DNA of 64,000 nucleotides from Planctomycetaceae bacterium (GTDB taxonomy: Bacteria; Planctomycetota; Phycisphaerae; SM23-33), in the NCBI GenBank assembly GCA_039680605.1, contig JBDKTA010000022.1, forward strand, positions 248,001-312,000, read 5' to 3'. A program made the position numbers and the translations under genes. A model generated the notes under the pieces. The model saw nothing but the letters and a program-made list of their open reading frames with translations, was not told the DNA's origin and made no database searches. This document shows, in pieces, positions 19,263-27,783 of this stretch. Every line of letters starts with the position of its first letter. The first letter of the stretch is position 1.

Positions 19263-20162
19263 ATGACCCACCATAAATTTACCCGACGAAGCTTTCTCAA
19301 GGGGGTCTTCGCCGCTGGAGTGGCCAGTGCCATGCCTCACTCGCTGCTGGCGTTGGAGGGCGGCCCGGCCGACCCCAACTGCGTCGCCCTTATGTCCGAC
19401 CCGCACGTCAACACGGTGCTGTACAAGCGGACGGTGGCGCGGGCGATCGCGCAGGCGACTGCCGCTTCGACGGCCCCGGCGCACATGATCCTGGCGGGCG
19501 ATCTGGCGCTCAACGGTCGCCAGAAGAGCTACGAGTCGATCGGCGAGGTGCTGGACCGCTCGGACTTGACGCGCATGACGCCGCACCTGCTGCTGGGCAA
19601 TCACGACCGCCACAGCCCGTTCTTCGACGCCCTGGGCCGATACGCCGGCCAGACGCCCGTCAAAGGGCGCCAGGTCGGTCTGGTCGAGACCCCCAACGCC
19701 AACTGGCTGCTGCTGGACTCGATGGGCGATGGCGACCCGCGCGGCTGGAGCGGTTGCTCGCTGGGGCATCAGCAGATCGCCTGGCTGACGCACACGCTCG
19801 ACGCCCACAAGGACAAACCCGCCATCGTCGTCGCCCACCACCACCTCAAGGTGATCAACTGGTCGCGGCGACCGGGCCCCCTGGAAGAGTCCGACCAGGT
19901 GCTGGGCCTGCTGCTGGCCCGCCCGCAGGTCAAGGCCTATGTCAACGGACACATCCACGTGTGGTTCACCACCCAGTACCGAGGGCTGCACCTGATCTCG
20001 CTGCCCTCGGTGTCGTACACCCTGCCGGTCACCGGCGGACCGCTGGGATGGGTGCTGGCCCAGGCTGGACCAGACTCGCTGAAACTGACCCTCAAGGCCT
20101 CCAACCAGCGGCGCAAAGACCACAACCAGACCCTGCATCTGCCCTACCGCGCATCGGCATGA
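19263..20162 (+). CDS. Tat-exported metallophosphoesterase
   Basis: 299 residues. The N-terminus THHKFTRRSFLKG is a twin-arginine export signal followed by an Ala-rich core, so the protein is folded before export. Metal-site motifs are complete: D46-x-H48 (SDPHVN), GD80-LALNG, GNHD at 112-115, the HHH stretch in VVAHHHLK, and GHIH. It belongs to the calcineurin-like phosphoesterases (3',5'-cyclic nucleotide phosphodiesterase/Icc-like). It is transcribed divergently from the esterase. Its stop overlaps the next start as ATGA, so the two are translationally coupled. The substrate is unknown. Confidence 0.9.
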   Translation: MTHHKFTRRSFLKGVFAAGVASAMPHSLLALEGGPADPNCVALMSDPHVNTVLYKRTVARAIAQATAASTAPAHMILAGDLALNGRQKSYESIGEVLDRSDLTRMTPHLLLGNHDRHSPFFDALGRYAGQTPVKGRQVGLVETPNANWLLLDSMGDGDPRGWSGCSLGHQQIAWLTHTLDAHKDKPAIVVAHHHLKVINWSRRPGPLEESDQVLGLLLARPQVKAYVNGHIHVWFTTQYRGLHLISLPSVSYTLPVTGGPLGWVLAQAGPDSLKLTLKASNQRRKDHNQTLHLPYRASA

Positions 20163-20848
20163 CCGCAAAGCACCAGATTTCAGCCGCTGTCTTCGACCTC
20201 GACGACACGCTCTATGCCGAGCGGGACTACGTCGCCAGCGGCTATCGCGCCGTGTCGGACTATCTGCGGGATTCGCTCAGCCGCCGCGAGGACTTTGCCG
20301 CCTGGCTCTGGCAGCGATTTCTCGCGGGCAAGACCGCCAAAGCGTTTGACGCGATGAGCGAGCATTTCGATCTGAAACTCGACGCGGCGCAGCTCGCCCA
20401 TCTGGTGAAGATCTATCGCGAGCATCGCCCCATCATCCGCCCGATCGATGGGATGATCGAGTTGCTGGGGTCTCTGCGAAACCGCGGCGTGCGGCTGGCG
20501 ATTCTCTCTGACGGGTTCCTCCCCGCCCAGCAATACAAGCTCGAAGTGCTGAAACTCGCCGGCCTCATGGATGCGGTGATCTTCACCGAGAGTCTGGGTC
20601 GCCAGTTCTGGAAACCCTCCCCCGCCGCCTTCGAGACCCTGGCAGTCAAGCTCGCCCTGCCCCACTCGTCGTGTCTGTATGTCGGTGATAATCCCGCCAA
20701 GGACTTCGTAGCCCCCAACGCCCTGGGCTGGCGGACGATCCAGTTCCGCTTTGACGGGCAACTCCACGCCGCCAACCCCGCGCCCCCCGGCGGAGCGGCG
20801 CAGGAAACGGCGCGCGGATTACCTGACCTGGCGGCGAACATTTCTTAA
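20159..20848 (+). CDS. HAD family hydrolase
   Basis: 229 residues from the ATG at 20159, which overlaps the upstream TGA. Motif I is D13-L-D15 in FDLDDTLYAE, motif II LSDG, motif III K in FWKPSP and motif IV GDNPAKD. The helical cap lies between motifs I and II, typical of pyrimidine 5'-nucleotidase/phosphoglycolate-phosphatase-like HAD enzymes. It is a cytoplasmic small-molecule phosphatase with unknown substrate. The last 25 residues are low-complexity Gly/Ala/Pro-rich. Confidence 0.9.
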   Translation: MTAKHQISAAVFDLDDTLYAERDYVASGYRAVSDYLRDSLSRREDFAAWLWQRFLAGKTAKAFDAMSEHFDLKLDAAQLAHLVKIYREHRPIIRPIDGMIELLGSLRNRGVRLAILSDGFLPAQQYKLEVLKLAGLMDAVIFTESLGRQFWKPSPAAFETLAVKLALPHSSCLYVGDNPAKDFVAPNALGWRTIQFRFDGQLHAANPAPPGGAAQETARGLPDLAANIS

Positions 20849-20990
20849 CCGGACCTCCCGACGAACAATCTTGCCCGCCTTCGGCACGAGTGCCGAAAGA
20901 GCTACAAGCATCACAAAGTTGTCGCGGCCGCGGCCGCGCAGTATCTTCTTGGGGCCGGCGGGGTTCATTGGCCGGTCAAGGAGTTGCACG

Positions 20991-22088
20991 ATGATCAGCC
21001 GACGCAGATGGTTTACCCTGGGCGCCCTTACCGTGCTGGTGCTGGAAGGCGCGGCCTTCATTGTGGCGCGGCAGCTTGCGCCCCATGAGGACCCTGTCGA
21101 CGAACCGATGACCTGGGCAGTCCCAAAAGCCGCCGAGCCGTCAACTCCCCCTGCGGCGGATACAGAGGCGCGTCCGGATCTTGCGCCGGAGGCGTCTGCG
21201 GACACGCGACCGGCGGCGTCATCCTCCGCGACAGCGATTCAACCCGCACGCGCACCGGCTGCGGCGGCCTCGCAGCCCGCCGCCGTCAAACCTGCCCCGT
21301 ATAAATACCCGCCGCGCCCGGCCGCCAAGCCGGACGACTTCAACCTGGTCTGGGAGAGCAACCACCGGGGACTGGAGCTGGATTTCGCCGGAAGCACCCT
21401 GCAATATCCGCGCGACGCTGTCGCCGGGCCTTACCCGGCCCCGGGCAACCCGCCGGAAGTGCGCGTCAGCAAGAAGTGGCCGGTTGTGACCATGATGGCC
21501 CGCTGGTCGATCCCGGTGGACCTGTACCCGGCCAAGTACCGCCCCCACGCACTGGACATCGTCATGCTGCGAGTGTGCGACCTGGAGAACTACAACAAGG
21601 CCTATCCCGCCGTCGTCCGCTCGACGACGCTGGACGCCAAGCCGGAGTTTCTCACGCCGGCATGGACGCCGCTGATTGAGGGCTTCGCCCAGCGCATGGC
21701 CGGGCGGATGATCGGCTACACAATCCACGGAATCAGCACGTTGGGCGATTACGACATCAAGACCACGATGGCTGCCGGAGCCTCGGCTGACGGAAGCACG
21801 ATCTTCTACTACGACAACCCCAAGAGCATCAGCAAGCACCTGCGCACGCGGCAGGTGGTCTTCGCCGCCCACCGCAAGGGCGGGCGCATCTACCTCGACC
21901 TCAAAGGCATCTACGTCTGCTCCGACACGCTGTTCAAGGGCATCATCATCGACCGCGTCGCCGACAACACCCGCTACCTGGCCGACCGCCTCTGCCATTA
22001 CATGGGCGACGAGGCCGCCCGCGACGTCGAACCATTTCTGCAGTCCATCTACAAACGGCGCGGCGACAGCCCTACTCCGCCGCAATGA
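20991..22088 (+). CDS. Unknown membrane-anchored protein with Pro/Ala-rich linker
   Basis: 365 residues from the ATG at 20991, supported by AAGGAG 7 bases upstream; longer in-frame starts read through the end of the HAD gene. Residues 6-28 form one membrane helix (N-in). Residues about 35-115 are a Pro/Ala-rich linker and the remaining 250 residues are a folded domain outside the cytoplasm that I do not recognise. It contains no metal or catalytic motif I can name. A palindrome TTCGGCAC-GA-GTGCCGAA sits in the 140-bp gap upstream. Confidence 0.8.
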   Translation: MISRRRWFTLGALTVLVLEGAAFIVARQLAPHEDPVDEPMTWAVPKAAEPSTPPAADTEARPDLAPEASADTRPAASSSATAIQPARAPAAAASQPAAVKPAPYKYPPRPAAKPDDFNLVWESNHRGLELDFAGSTLQYPRDAVAGPYPAPGNPPEVRVSKKWPVVTMMARWSIPVDLYPAKYRPHALDIVMLRVCDLENYNKAYPAVVRSTTLDAKPEFLTPAWTPLIEGFAQRMAGRMIGYTIHGISTLGDYDIKTTMAAGASADGSTIFYYDNPKSISKHLRTRQVVFAAHRKGGRIYLDLKGIYVCSDTLFKGIIIDRVADNTRYLADRLCHYMGDEAARDVEPFLQSIYKRRGDSPTPPQ

Positions 22089-22407
22089 ACAAGCAGTGTG
22101 CGCGTCCACGACGCATCTGGAGTGCGGCAGCCTTAGCCGCCGCACTTCACCAAAAAACGATCGGCCGCTCCGGGGGCGTTGGCACCGAAACCTCGCGCGG
22201 CAGGGCGCAAAAAAAATAGGCCAAGGCGGATTAGGACTGATCAAGTTTGGCCTTGACCAATCGAGGAGAGCCTTAGCCTCTTGTGAAACAGGTGCTTGAA
22301 ACTGATCCTCAAGTGAATGAGGTGTCAGTTTCCCTCCCTCTTTCACCTGTTCCAATTATTATGATAGGCAGGCCAGGGGCGGGTTCCAAATCGAACAGGC
22401 AGAAATC
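22089..22407. other. Hairpin-rich gap between convergent genes
   Basis: No gene is seen. A repeat hairpin AGTGCGGC...GCCGCACT lies at 22121-22146. A nested structure spans 22285-22353: outer arms GAAACAGGTG and CACCTGTTCC (one mismatch) enclose inner arms GAAACTGA (22298) and TCAGTTTC (22332). It may be a bidirectional terminator for the + strand gene and nrdJ, or a small RNA. Confidence 0.55.
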
Positions 22408-24372
22408 TTACGGCATCTCGCACACGTCCCCGTCGCAAAAGCGGGACTCGAGCTCCTCCTCGTGTTCCAGGTCGCCCTGCAGCGGGCGCAGGCCGCTGAC
22501 GATGCGCTGGTACTGCTGGCGGGTGATCTGTTCGTATGGAGGCTGCTGGTATCCGTGCCCGCGCGAGGGCAGGAACACGACAGCCTTGAGGCGGTCTTCG
22601 TACGCCCGCAGCAGGTCCGGCAAAAGGCCGCCCTCGCGATCAGGGTCGAACTCGGCGGTGACGCTGACCTGGTTGTCCGACCAGAACCGCTGCATCTGCG
22701 CGGCCAGATCAATCTTTTCCTGCAGGGGCACGTCGCTCTTGCAGCGGCCTAGTCGCTCGACGTGTACCGGAAACGACACCACCACGGTGTTCTGCGAATA
22801 CGCGTCGTCTTCAACGTGATAGCCGCTGCGGCGGCACATCTCCACCAGCGGGTGCCCCATCGTCACGCGAACGCGGCGGATGTAATAGGGCGCGTGCTCC
22901 CAGTGAACTCCCGGCGTGGCGCCGGCCAAAAGGCTAACCGTGCCCGAGGGCTTGACCGACGTGAGCTTGATCGACCGGGGCACCGCAAGGGCAGCCGAAT
23001 GCTCCTCGTCCAGCCGCCGCAGAAACGCATACGCCCGGTCGCACCAGCGGAAGAACTCCTCGTGGCCGAACTTGTCGAGGGCCTGCACGATCCCCGTCAT
23101 CGAGCAGCCCAGGCGGCGGTTTCGCAGCATGACGGCGTTGGTGAGAGCGTCTTCGGTCTCGACCAGCGTGACGGCTTTGGCGTACTTGTACGCCACCGCC
23201 AGCGTGCGCTGGTAGTCCTCGAAGTTTTCGTGATGGGCCGGAAACGTCTCGACCAGGCAGCACAGTTCGCGGTCCCACAGCGTCTGCTCGACGCAGGGGT
23301 TTGAGCCTTCGGCCTGCTCATCGAGCCAGTTGGGCTCGTCGCCCATGCGCCCGTAGGCGCGGGCATTTTCGAGCCACAGGTATCCCGGTTCGCCGGTGGC
23401 GGCGGTTCGCCGCACTGCCGCCGAGTAGTCCATGCCCGCCCGGGCGAAGATCGAGTTGTTCGACGCCCAGCGATACTCGAGGACCTTGGTGCGGTCCTGC
23501 TTAAGGTCCAGAAACTGCTCGTCGTCGGCCTCGCCGAAGGCGATCTGCGCTGAGCGGCGGATTCCGCCGGCGACCACGCAGCGTCCGATGAGATTCATCG
23601 CGTCGACGATCAGCCGCGAGTCGATAGCCCGCCCGACGTAGGAGTCCAGCAGCGTCTTCATGTCCTCGAGCATCCGCGACAGGGGGCCGGGCCCGCTGGC
23701 GAATCCGCCGAAGCTGCGCAAGGCTGACCCGTGCGGGCGGATCTGCGAGAAATCCCAGCCCGCCGGCAGCGCCGCCTTGCCCACGTACGCGTTGAGCAGC
23801 CGTTCGATAGCGCCGGCCCAGCCCTCGCGACTGTCGCCGATGACGTGTACCTCCTGGCTCGTCCGCGGCGGATGGAGGGTCACCTGCCCGCGTCCCCGCG
23901 TATCAAACCCCACGCCGACGCCGAGCATCGACATCTGGAGCATCCACAGAAACGGCCCGGCGAAGTCCGTCGCGAGATCTTTAGTCGAGACGAACCCGCA
24001 GTTATTCAGCGCCGCGCCGCCGCGCTCGTAGACGAACGGCGTGCCCATGATCCACAGCCCGCGCCCCGGCGGGGTCCACTTGAACGCCCACAGGCGCTCG
24101 TACGCCTCGTGCGCCTCGTGCAGCGCGCGGGCAGGGTCCCACGCCAGGCCCGCCCGCAGGCAGTGGGCCCGCTGGACGCTGAACATGCCTTCGATGACGC
24201 GGCGGCACGTCTGCCACCAGCTCTCGCCCCCGCGGCTGTACGTCCGCTTGTACGTCGCCCATGACAGCGGTCCAAACCCCCACCGCACCGCCCGGGCAGC
24301 GTACGCCCGGCAGAACTCCTCATCCAAGCGGAAGAGGCCGTGCTTGTCGATGTCCAGGATCACAGAGATCAC
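22408..24372 (-). CDS. nrdJ: Adenosylcobalamin-dependent ribonucleoside-triphosphate reductase (class II)
   Basis: 654 residues, monomeric class II type like the Lactobacillus leichmannii enzyme. It makes deoxyribonucleotides with a B12-generated thiyl radical. The active site reads SNPCVEQ, with the radical Cys and the Glu two residues on. Substrate-reducing cysteines lie in LNNCGFV and in the following DRELCCLVE. The C-terminal tail C-D-G-D-V-C keeps the C-x4-C redox pair. The start codon is probably GTG at 24372 (or GTG at 24363); no ATG is available. No cobalamin riboswitch was recognised upstream. Class II enzymes need no oxygen, so the host can make DNA precursors with or without it. 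Confidence 0.93.
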   Translation of the reverse strand: MISVILDIDKHGLFRLDEEFCRAYAARAVRWGFGPLSWATYKRTYSRGGESWWQTCRRVIEGMFSVQRAHCLRAGLAWDPARALHEAHEAYERLWAFKWTPPGRGLWIMGTPFVYERGGAALNNCGFVSTKDLATDFAGPFLWMLQMSMLGVGVGFDTRGRGQVTLHPPRTSQEVHVIGDSREGWAGAIERLLNAYVGKAALPAGWDFSQIRPHGSALRSFGGFASGPGPLSRMLEDMKTLLDSYVGRAIDSRLIVDAMNLIGRCVVAGGIRRSAQIAFGEADDEQFLDLKQDRTKVLEYRWASNNSIFARAGMDYSAAVRRTAATGEPGYLWLENARAYGRMGDEPNWLDEQAEGSNPCVEQTLWDRELCCLVETFPAHHENFEDYQRTLAVAYKYAKAVTLVETEDALTNAVMLRNRRLGCSMTGIVQALDKFGHEEFFRWCDRAYAFLRRLDEEHSAALAVPRSIKLTSVKPSGTVSLLAGATPGVHWEHAPYYIRRVRVTMGHPLVEMCRRSGYHVEDDAYSQNTVVVSFPVHVERLGRCKSDVPLQEKIDLAAQMQRFWSDNQVSVTAEFDPDREGGLLPDLLRAYEDRLKAVVFLPSRGHGYQQPPYEQITRQQYQRIVSGLRPLQGDLEHEEELESRFCDGDVCEMP

Positions 24373-24425
24373 CCGCCAACCGATATTCTAGCCCGCCCAA
24401 GGTCTACCGGAAACCCATCGAAGAC

Positions 24426-24613
24426 ATGGCCGCCACCGACAGGCAGGTCGGCGGCGCCGACGGCGACCTCATGGACCTGTACATCCGCTATGAGCAGTTG
24501 TCCGACGGAAAGCTCTCCATCACTTCCTCTGGGCCGGCGACCCGATCCTCGCCACGACCAAGGCCCCGCCCGGTTGGCACGCCGACTGGATCAAGCACCG
24601 CTACGACCGCTGA
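24426..24613 (+). pseudogene. Frameshifted small gene fragment, unknown family
   Basis: One frame from the ATG at 24426 encodes a natural-looking stretch (GDLMDLYIRYEQLSDGKLS), and a second frame continues from about 24518 to a TGA at 24611 (FLWAGDPILATTKAPPGWH, ending WIKHRYDR). Joined by one frameshift they give a compact protein of about 60 residues. No family is recognised. It may be a decayed small gene, a programmed frameshift or a sequencing error. Confidence 0.4.
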
Positions 24614-24619
24614 CGCGCA

Positions 24620-26686
24620 TCAGGTTGCACCACGGCGAAATCGCCGCAGCAGCGCAATGCCGCAGGCGGCGAAAACGGCCAGGGCGCCGGGCTCGGGGAC
24701 AACCTGCACACTGCCGCCGGCATAGAGCGATGTGAGATCCCAACGGAGCCCTGCCTCCAACGTCGGCAACAGGATCGTCTCAAAAGACCCGCTGGTATTG
24801 CCTCTGAAAAGATCGAAGCGATTGCCGAAATCGGGCCTGAAACCATAGATCAACTCCACGTCCAGAACCCCGCCCAAAACCAGGTGGTCGCCGATAACGA
24901 GTTGATCGTACTGAAGACCCGGCGTCAGACCCGACAATTCCATCGTCAACACATTGTCGCTGTCCAACGTTGCGCTATCCAGATGAACGGCCGCCGGGCT
25001 GTTGCCCGGCGAGAATCCGCCCGAGAAAAGCACCTCGCCGGAATAGGAGCCTCGCCCGCTGACCAGCCCCGTAAGGCACAGCGGCGATTCCTCGCTTTGA
25101 GCCCGAATGACGCCTTGGTTGACCACCCTGCCGTCCAAGGTTCCCATTGCCGTCAATAATCGCCCCTCTTCGACCCGGGTGACGCCATCAGCCGCCGGCG
25201 GGATGTCGGTGATCCCGGGCCCGCCAGATCTGACCGCCAGCTGGGGCGGAGCGGACGCCTGTGTGGATGTCCGCAAAGCCAGGTTCCGTGGCAGGAGCAG
25301 GAACTTCTTGCTGTCGGCGGCAAGTTCATAAGCCCGTCGGGGGTAATCGCCGTCGGTCACAGCAGCAATCACCGGTCGCTGTTGGCTGATGGTTTGTTTA
25401 TACCTGCCGCCGGCGATCGCGGTGTGTTGTCCCGTCCAATTCTGGAGCGATTCACGCGAAAGCCTGATTCTTGATGAGGCGCGCCCGGCCTCGGTCGTCG
25501 GGCGCAGGGCAAACGGCGTCGACGGGAGCTGTTCCGAAGAATCGCCGGATGCGTCCCTGAGTTGCATTGACTCATCCGCCGGTGTACCGCCCATCGCGAG
25601 GGCGTCTTGGCCCTTGGGTTCGTCATCCCACCCGGCGCGCGAAGCTCGGCGCGATGCCGGAGGCGTTGCAGAGGCCCCGGCCGATGCCGCGGTCTGCTGC
25701 GACAGCGACGGCCTGTTCGGACGGGCGGCGTCCCGATTACCGGCAACTGGAGACAAACGTGCGGTTGGCGAAGACTGGCCGGCGCGGCCAACCGGTGGCG
25801 TCGCGCCCACAGGCTGGAGGACCTGCTGTCGCGGGATCAACGGCGGCAGGCGATGCGCCGCGGCATCCTGCAGGGGGTCCCTCGCGGCCAAGGCGATGAA
25901 ACCATCGCCCCCCTGCCGTGCGGCAGAGACCCCGGGAGCTTCAAGCGGCGGTTGCAGCCGGGGCGTCTCGACGACGCTATAGGTCGTCAAGGCTGCAAGG
26001 ACCAGGCCCGCCGCAACGGCGGTCTTGGACACGGTCACGCTGCCACCGCCAACTCCGGCGGGGATGGCTGCGGGGGCAGACAATGCAGAGGTGTTGGAAA
26101 CCGCCGCGGTCACGAAACGCTTGAGCTGCAACATCATCGCGCCCAGCAGGGACACGACCACCCCCTTGGCGGTCAGCTCCCGGCGAAGCGAGGCGACGAT
26201 CCTTCCGATTCGCTTGGCCACGCCCTGCTGGGTCATGCCCAGCGATGCCCCGATCGACTGCTGCGTCATGTCGTTGACCAGATTGTCCAGAAGCAATTGC
26301 CGATCCTGTGGGGAAAGCCTCTGCAGGCACTGCGCCAGGATGGCGAAGGACTCCTTGCGTTCGGCCTCCCCATCGCCGCACGAGAACGGTTCCTGCCGCC
26401 CCTTCTCGCGTTCGCGATAGGTGCGACTCCTGCGCGATCGGATCATCGAGGCGGTCACATTGAGGCAGCACCGATGCAGCCAGCGGCTGAGGCTGGTATC
26501 GATTCGCCCGGCATTGTGCACCATCGCCAGCAAGACCTGCTGCATGGCATCTTCGGCATCGGCGGTGGAACCGAGGCGCCGATAGCACGTCGCCAGCACC
26601 ACGTTCTGGTACTTGCCGACGAGGGAGGATATGGCTTGGCGATCTCCCTCAACGGCATAGCGGTGGAGCAGGTGTAAGTCGTCCAT
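24620..26686 (-). CDS. ECF sigma factor fused to a transmembrane and PEP-CTERM surface domain
   Basis: 688 residues from the ATG at 26686 (GAGGA about 8 bases upstream). Residues 8-90 are sigma region 2 (STADAEDAMQQVLLAMV). Residues 120-172 are region 4 (LSPQDRQLLLDNL, then the helix-turn-helix TQQSIGASLGMTQQGVAKRI). A membrane helix lies at about 219-238. A long Pro/Ser/Arg-rich extracytoplasmic linker runs to about 500. Then follows a beta-rich domain with the FSPGNSPA and GLQYDQLVIGDHLVLGGVL signatures typical of planctomycete PEP-CTERM proteins. The tail is VPEP, hydrophobic core, RRFRR. The topology is consistent: sigma inside, surface domain outside. It probably couples a surface state to transcription, perhaps of the divergent PEP-CTERM genes (inference). 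Confidence 0.9.
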   Translation of the reverse strand: MDDLHLLHRYAVEGDRQAISSLVGKYQNVVLATCYRRLGSTADAEDAMQQVLLAMVHNAGRIDTSLSRWLHRCCLNVTASMIRSRRSRTYREREKGRQEPFSCGDGEAERKESFAILAQCLQRLSPQDRQLLLDNLVNDMTQQSIGASLGMTQQGVAKRIGRIVASLRRELTAKGVVVSLLGAMMLQLKRFVTAAVSNTSALSAPAAIPAGVGGGSVTVSKTAVAAGLVLAALTTYSVVETPRLQPPLEAPGVSAARQGGDGFIALAARDPLQDAAAHRLPPLIPRQQVLQPVGATPPVGRAGQSSPTARLSPVAGNRDAARPNRPSLSQQTAASAGASATPPASRRASRAGWDDEPKGQDALAMGGTPADESMQLRDASGDSSEQLPSTPFALRPTTEAGRASSRIRLSRESLQNWTGQHTAIAGGRYKQTISQQRPVIAAVTDGDYPRRAYELAADSKKFLLLPRNLALRTSTQASAPPQLAVRSGGPGITDIPPAADGVTRVEEGRLLTAMGTLDGRVVNQGVIRAQSEESPLCLTGLVSGRGSYSGEVLFSGGFSPGNSPAAVHLDSATLDSDNVLTMELSGLTPGLQYDQLVIGDHLVLGGVLDVELIYGFRPDFGNRFDLFRGNTSGSFETILLPTLEAGLRWDLTSLYAGGSVQVVPEPGALAVFAACGIALLRRFRRGAT

Positions 26687-26701
26687 ATGCCGAATCCTCA
26701 A

Positions 26702-27043
26702 GCCATAATTCTATCCTCAATGTCGAATTCCGCCAAGCCCCTTTCTTGGTATAAATGCTTTGTCTTTGCAGGCTTGCGGCACTTGGGTGTAATTAAGTTA
26801 AGTCGCTTCCGGGCGGCGTTTCACAACCAGAAAATAAGATCATTCTTTGGAAATTTCAACGCCGGATTTCCCGCCTCGATTTTTTCAAATGGCGGTTGTG
26901 CCCGACGCCCGTGCGGCGACTCATCAACGGTCGCGAGACTTTCCCTGGATGTAGACTCGCTTCGTCCGGCGGTCGCCCAGGGATGCGTCGAATGTTGGTG
27001 TTCGGCGTCCACAAATTCTTAGATAGCGGCCAGGAGGTATACG
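26702..27043. other. Divergent intergenic region between sigma factor and PEP-CTERM genes
   Basis: 342 bp without a gene, clearly more AT-rich than the neighbours. It contains the sigma-gene promoter (26708-26736), a small palindrome CCAAG-N7-CTTGG at about 26733-26749 followed by TATAAAT, and the GGAGG ribosome site of the next gene. A convincing + strand promoter was not identified. Confidence 0.5.
26708..26736 (-). promoter_or_regulatory. Probable promoter of the sigma/PEP-CTERM fusion gene
   Basis: On the minus strand, TTGGCG (26731-26736), a 17-bp spacer and TAGAAT (26708-26713). Transcription would start near 26701, giving a leader of about 15 nt that contains the GAGGA ribosome site. 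This resembles a housekeeping sigma-70 promoter. Confidence 0.55.
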
Positions 27044-27754
27044 ATGATCAATCTGAAAGTGGCGGCGGTTGCGATGTTGCTCTGTGGGCTGTTGGTCGCC
27101 GGGGGAGCCTCGGCGGCGATTACCGTTTACAGCACGTATATGGACTTCCAGGGGATCGACCCGGATCCCTCCTTTGACTTGGACGGCAGCCCCATCGTCT
27201 TCACGCAGACCACGGCGTCCTACCTGTCAGTCAGCACGACGGATTCTTCGCGCTGGTTCTTCGCGGGGCAGCAGTCCTACACGTCCGACTATACCAGCGA
27301 CTGGACGGATTCCACCTGGTTCGAGAAGACCAATTCCGAAAGCTACATGAACGTCGACAAGGCGGTGGTCAACAGCACCGGCAGCAGTTTCAGCGGCTAC
27401 ACGATCACCCTGCACGTGGCGACGCTGGTAGCTGATAGTCTGACCATCAACGGAGCGTCCTTCGACGCCACGATCAGCACTGTCACCGATTCCTACGGCG
27501 ACGTCACCACGACGATCTCGATCCTGTTCGACACGCCCATCGCGTCGGGCGAGTCGTTCGACCTGTCCTATATCCTGGACCTGAACGGGGTCGTGACACC
27601 GCCGCCGGATGACGGCACGTACGGCATCGACGAGGGCGGCACGCTGTCCGACACGGTGAGCGTCGATGAGGTCGCCGAGGCGCCCGAACCGGCCACCTTG
27701 ACGCTGCTTGGTCTGGGTGCCGCGGCTTTGTTCGCCCGTCGGCGGCGTGTCTGA
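27044..27754 (+). CDS. PEP-CTERM sorting domain protein
   Basis: 236 residues. It has a signal peptide of about 24 residues (VAAVAMLLCGLLVAGGASA), a Ser/Thr/Asp-rich beta-type middle without a recognised domain, and a C-terminal sorting signal: APEPATLTLLGLGAAALF then ARRRR. Such tails are recognised by exosortase systems and deliver the protein to the outer surface or matrix. AGGAGG stands 7 bases before the ATG. It is the first of three consecutive PEP-CTERM genes on this strand, 30 bp before the next, and divergent from the sigma/PEP-CTERM fusion. Confidence 0.9.
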   Translation: MINLKVAAVAMLLCGLLVAGGASAAITVYSTYMDFQGIDPDPSFDLDGSPIVFTQTTASYLSVSTTDSSRWFFAGQQSYTSDYTSDWTDSTWFEKTNSESYMNVDKAVVNSTGSSFSGYTITLHVATLVADSLTINGASFDATISTVTDSYGDVTTTISILFDTPIASGESFDLSYILDLNGVVTPPPDDGTYGIDEGGTLSDTVSVDEVAEAPEPATLTLLGLGAAALFARRRRV

Positions 27755-27783
27755 CCTAAAACATCCCTGGAGGAGGCAACGTC

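Noticed and set aside
24373-24619. Cobalamin riboswitch upstream of the B12-dependent reductase
   Set aside because: No B12-box-like sequence or suitable fold was recognised, and the upstream stretch looks like a decayed gene.
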